From assembly GCA_028718575.1 (NCBI GenBank), contig JAQULN010000143.1, forward strand, positions 1 through 7,291: a stretch of 7,291 bases of DNA, given 5' to 3'. Made by a program: the position numbers and the translations under genes. Of this stretch, positions 5,581 through 7,291 are shown piece after piece. The DNA comes from Candidatus Krumholzibacteriia bacterium. Its GTDB lineage: Bacteria; Krumholzibacteriota; Krumholzibacteriia; LZORAL124-64-63. Position 1 is the first letter of the stretch. The number at the start of each line of letters is the position of its first letter. Below the pieces are notes generated by a model, which saw only the letters and a program-made list of their open reading frames with translations, had not been told where the DNA came from and searched no databases.

Positions 5581-6570
5581 ATGGTGCAGAACGAGCTGAC
5601 CAGAAATGAGCCAACGGCGCCGGCCCTGCTGATTCGCGGCCTGTCCAAGAGCTATCGCCAGGGCTTCTGGGGCAAACGCGGCAGGCCCGCGGTTTGCGAT
5701 CTCGAGCTGACGGTCGGGCGCGGCGAGGTCGTCGCCCTCTTGGGGCACAACGGCGCCGGCAAGACCACCACGCTGAAAGCGGTCCTGGGTCTGGTGCGTC
5801 CGGACGGCGGCCAGATCGAAATCTGCGGCTTGGACGCGAGCCGGCCGGCGGCCCGTGCGTGCGTTGGGTACCTGCCGGAGTCCCCGCAGTTCCACCAAAA
5901 CCTCACCGCCACCGAACTTCTGGATTACTACGGCAGACTATTGGGACTTGACCGGACGCGCCGCCGGGAGCGCATCGCCGACTGCCTGCAGATGGTCGGC
6001 ATGGACGACGCGCGCAACCGGCGCCTGAGCGAATGTTCCAAGGGGATGCGCCAACGCGTCGGCCTGGCGCAGGCTCTGCTCGGCGAACCCGATCTGTTGA
6101 TCCTGGACGAGCCGCAATCGGGGCTCGATCCGCTGGGTCGCCGCGAGGTCAAGGAGATCCTGCTCGCGCAGCGAGCGCGCGGCGTTGCGGTCTTGTTTTC
6201 GTCGCACATCGTGCCGGACGTGGAGGCGGTGGCCGACCGCGTCGCCGTCCTCGAGCGCGGTCGCCTCGCCGAGATCAAGGATCTGCAGCGGCGAGGACCG
6301 GCGCGGGGGTTCAAGGCGTGGATCGCCGCGCCGCCGGCTCGGCTGGCGACAACGTGGCTGGCCGCCCACGACCTGCGGGTAGCAATCCGCGCGGACGGCC
6401 GCTGGCTCGTCGAAACCGCCGCTGCCGGCGCCCTCGGCCGTTTTTTGTCGGCCTGCGACAGCCATAAAATCGCCGTATACGACGTGCAGGCGGCTGGAAC
6501 GGGGCTCGAGGATGACCTCACGGACGGCCGCGAGGCGGTCGCACGTGAAACGGCGGTGGCGCCATGTTGA
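5581..6570 (+). CDS. pilH: ABC transporter ATP-binding protein, PilH-like
   Basis: Read from ATG 5581 this is a 329-residue ABC ATPase of the ABC-2 exporter type. Walker A is GHNGAGKT at 55-62 (K61). The Q-loop region is VGYLPESPQ. The C-loop is the variant SKGMRQ (153-158), usual in this subfamily in place of LSGGQ. Walker B is LLILDEP with D176/E177, the D-loop is SGLDP and the H-loop is H209 (SSHI). A C-terminal extension of about 100 residues after the nucleotide-binding domain matches the helper domain common in such ATPases. The start is uncertain: neither ATG 5581 nor the in-frame ATG 5521 (20 residues longer) has a good ribosome site. The open frame reaches back to 5458, but that part is upstream of the predicted sigma-54 transcript. 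In Myxococcus xanthus, PilH, encoded just downstream of pilA, is an ABC ATPase needed for pilus biogenesis; the place and type of this gene fit. The ABC assignment is firm, the pilH name is by context. Confidence 0.85.
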   Translation: MVQNELTRNEPTAPALLIRGLSKSYRQGFWGKRGRPAVCDLELTVGRGEVVALLGHNGAGKTTTLKAVLGLVRPDGGQIEICGLDASRPAARACVGYLPESPQFHQNLTATELLDYYGRLLGLDRTRRRERIADCLQMVGMDDARNRRLSECSKGMRQRVGLAQALLGEPDLLILDEPQSGLDPLGRREVKEILLAQRARGVAVLFSSHIVPDVEAVADRVAVLERGRLAEIKDLQRRGPARGFKAWIAAPPARLATTWLAAHDLRVAIRADGRWLVETAAAGALGRFLSACDSHKIAVYDVQAAGTGLEDDLTDGREAVARETAVAPC

Positions 6571-7291
6571 ATCGCGTGCTGGCCGTAGCCCATGGCACGT
6601 TCCGCGAAACGGTGCGCGATCGGCTTTTCTATCTGGTCGGTCTGTTCGGTCTGATTCTCGTGGCCGCCACGTCCGTGCTGGCGCCGCTGACCGTCGGTGC
6701 GCAGGCGAAAATAGTCGCCGACGTGGGTTTGGCCGCAATGGCCTTACTCGGTTTGCTGGTCGTCTTGCTGGTCGGCGCCAGCATGGTGCGGCGGGAGATG
6801 GAGCACCGGACCCTCAACACCATCCTGACCAAACCGGTCGGCCGCGGCGAGTACCTGCTTGGCAAGTTCTGCGGTCTGGCGCTGACACTGGCGTGCATGG
6901 TGGCGCTGATGGGCGCGCTCTATGTCGTTGCCGTCGCGCTGTCGCCGGGCGATCTGGCGTGGTCCCATCTCGGCGCGGTATATCTGACGTTCCTTGAGCT
7001 GCTCGTCCTCAATGCGATCGCGATCTTGTTCTCGACGGTGGCCGGGCCGGCGCTGGCGGCGGTGCTGGCCGCGGCGATGTTCGCGATCGGCCATCTGTCG
7101 CGTTCGTTGCACGCGTTCGCCGCCATGACCGGCGGTCCGGCGCAGCACCTGGCGCGCCTGGCTTACCGGGTGCTGCCGGACTTGGAGGTCTTCAACGTGC
7201 GCGCGGAGGTCGTGCACGGCGATCCAGTTGCAGCGGGGCATCTTGCGCTGGCGACCATCTATGCTGTCGGGTGGGCATCGGTCGCACTCCT
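6564..7291 (+). CDS. pilI: ABC-2 type permease, PilI-like, cut by the window end
   Basis: The frame opens at ATG 6564, overlapping the last 7 bases of the ATPase gene, and stays open to the end of the window (242 complete codons). It begins MLNRVLAVAHGTFRETVRDR. A membrane segment follows near residues 22-44 and another near 52-74. Then comes the cytoplasmic motif R-R-E-M-E-H-R-T-L-N-T-I-L-T-K-P-V-G-R-x-x-Y-L-x-G-K, a hallmark of ABC-2 permeases that pair with ATPases of the preceding type. More hydrophobic stretches lie near 103-125, 138-158 and 160-175. The overlapping start without a clear Shine-Dalgarno sequence points to translational coupling. With the ATPase it should form an inner-membrane transporter; by position it corresponds to M. 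xanthus PilI. The substrate is unknown. The C-terminus is missing. Confidence 0.82.
   Translation, partial: MLNRVLAVAHGTFRETVRDRLFYLVGLFGLILVAATSVLAPLTVGAQAKIVADVGLAAMALLGLLVVLLVGASMVRREMEHRTLNTILTKPVGRGEYLLGKFCGLALTLACMVALMGALYVVAVALSPGDLAWSHLGAVYLTFLELLVLNAIAILFSTVAGPALAAVLAAAMFAIGHLSRSLHAFAAMTGGPAQHLARLAYRVLPDLEVFNVRAEVVHGDPVAAGHLALATIYAVGWASVAL

Noticed and set aside
2996..5614. An 872-codon open frame on the minus strand covering pilR and pilA
   Set aside because: Its length comes from the GC-rich codon pattern of the genes on the other strand. The translation is rich in Arg, His, Asp and Leu, shows no recognisable domain, and runs across clear pilR and pilA genes, a sigma-54 promoter and a terminator.
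6593..6608. TGGCACG inside the permease gene as a third sigma-54 promoter
   Set aside because: The -24 half matches, but the bases at the -12 position are GCGAA in place of TTGCW, and it lies inside a coding region.
1..7291. CRISPR arrays, tRNA or rRNA genes, insertion sequences, phage genes
   Set aside because: No regular spaced repeats, no tRNA-like or rRNA sequence, no transposase frame and no terminal inverted repeats were seen. The region is a continuous pilus cluster.

Overview
The window is part of a type IV pilus (T4P) gene cluster from a GC-rich Gram-negative bacterium. All recognisable genes are on the + strand in the order pilT (3' end) - pilC - pilS - pilR - pilA - ABC-type ATPase (pilH-like) - ABC-2 permease (pilI-like, cut by the window end). 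This order closely follows the Myxococcus xanthus cluster (pilB-T-C-S-R-A-G-H-I-D-M...). With the high GC content and the PilT and PilA sequence style, it suggests a deltaproteobacterial-type lineage in the old broad sense (Myxococcota, Desulfobacterota, Binatota or a relative). I cannot fix the taxon from sequence alone.

Layout. Bases 2-166 hold the C-terminal coding end of the retraction ATPase PilT. An in-frame TAG at 50-52 interrupts it about 37 codons before the natural-looking end at 166. PilC, the inner-membrane platform protein, follows at 186-1403. The sensor kinase PilS (1409-3061) starts 5 nt after the pilC stop. After a 72-nt gap comes the sigma-54 activator PilR (3134-4693). The 231-bp gap 4694-4924 contains a consensus-grade sigma-54 -24/-12 promoter at 4826-4841 and a short leader with three small hairpins. 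The major pilin gene pilA (4925-5362) follows, closed by a strong UUCG-loop terminator (5388-5415). In the next 218-bp gap there is a second good sigma-54 match (5483-5498). It lies upstream of an ABC ATPase gene (about 5581-6570) that overlaps the start of an ABC-2 permease gene (6564 to the end of the window).

How it works together. PilS probably senses a membrane or pilin signal and phosphorylates PilR. PilR, with an intact GAFTGA motif, would activate sigma-54 RNA polymerase at the pilA promoter. PilA is processed by a prepilin peptidase (not in the window) and polymerised on the PilC platform. PilT normally powers retraction. The ABC pair resembles M. xanthus PilH/PilI, which are needed for pilus biogenesis. 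The second sigma-54 site suggests the ABC operon could be controlled together with pilA.

The system is a known type. The points worth a second look are the amber codon inside pilT, the paired sigma-54 promoters, the pilA leader structure, a cysteine cluster in PilS, and the receiver variant and long tail of PilR.
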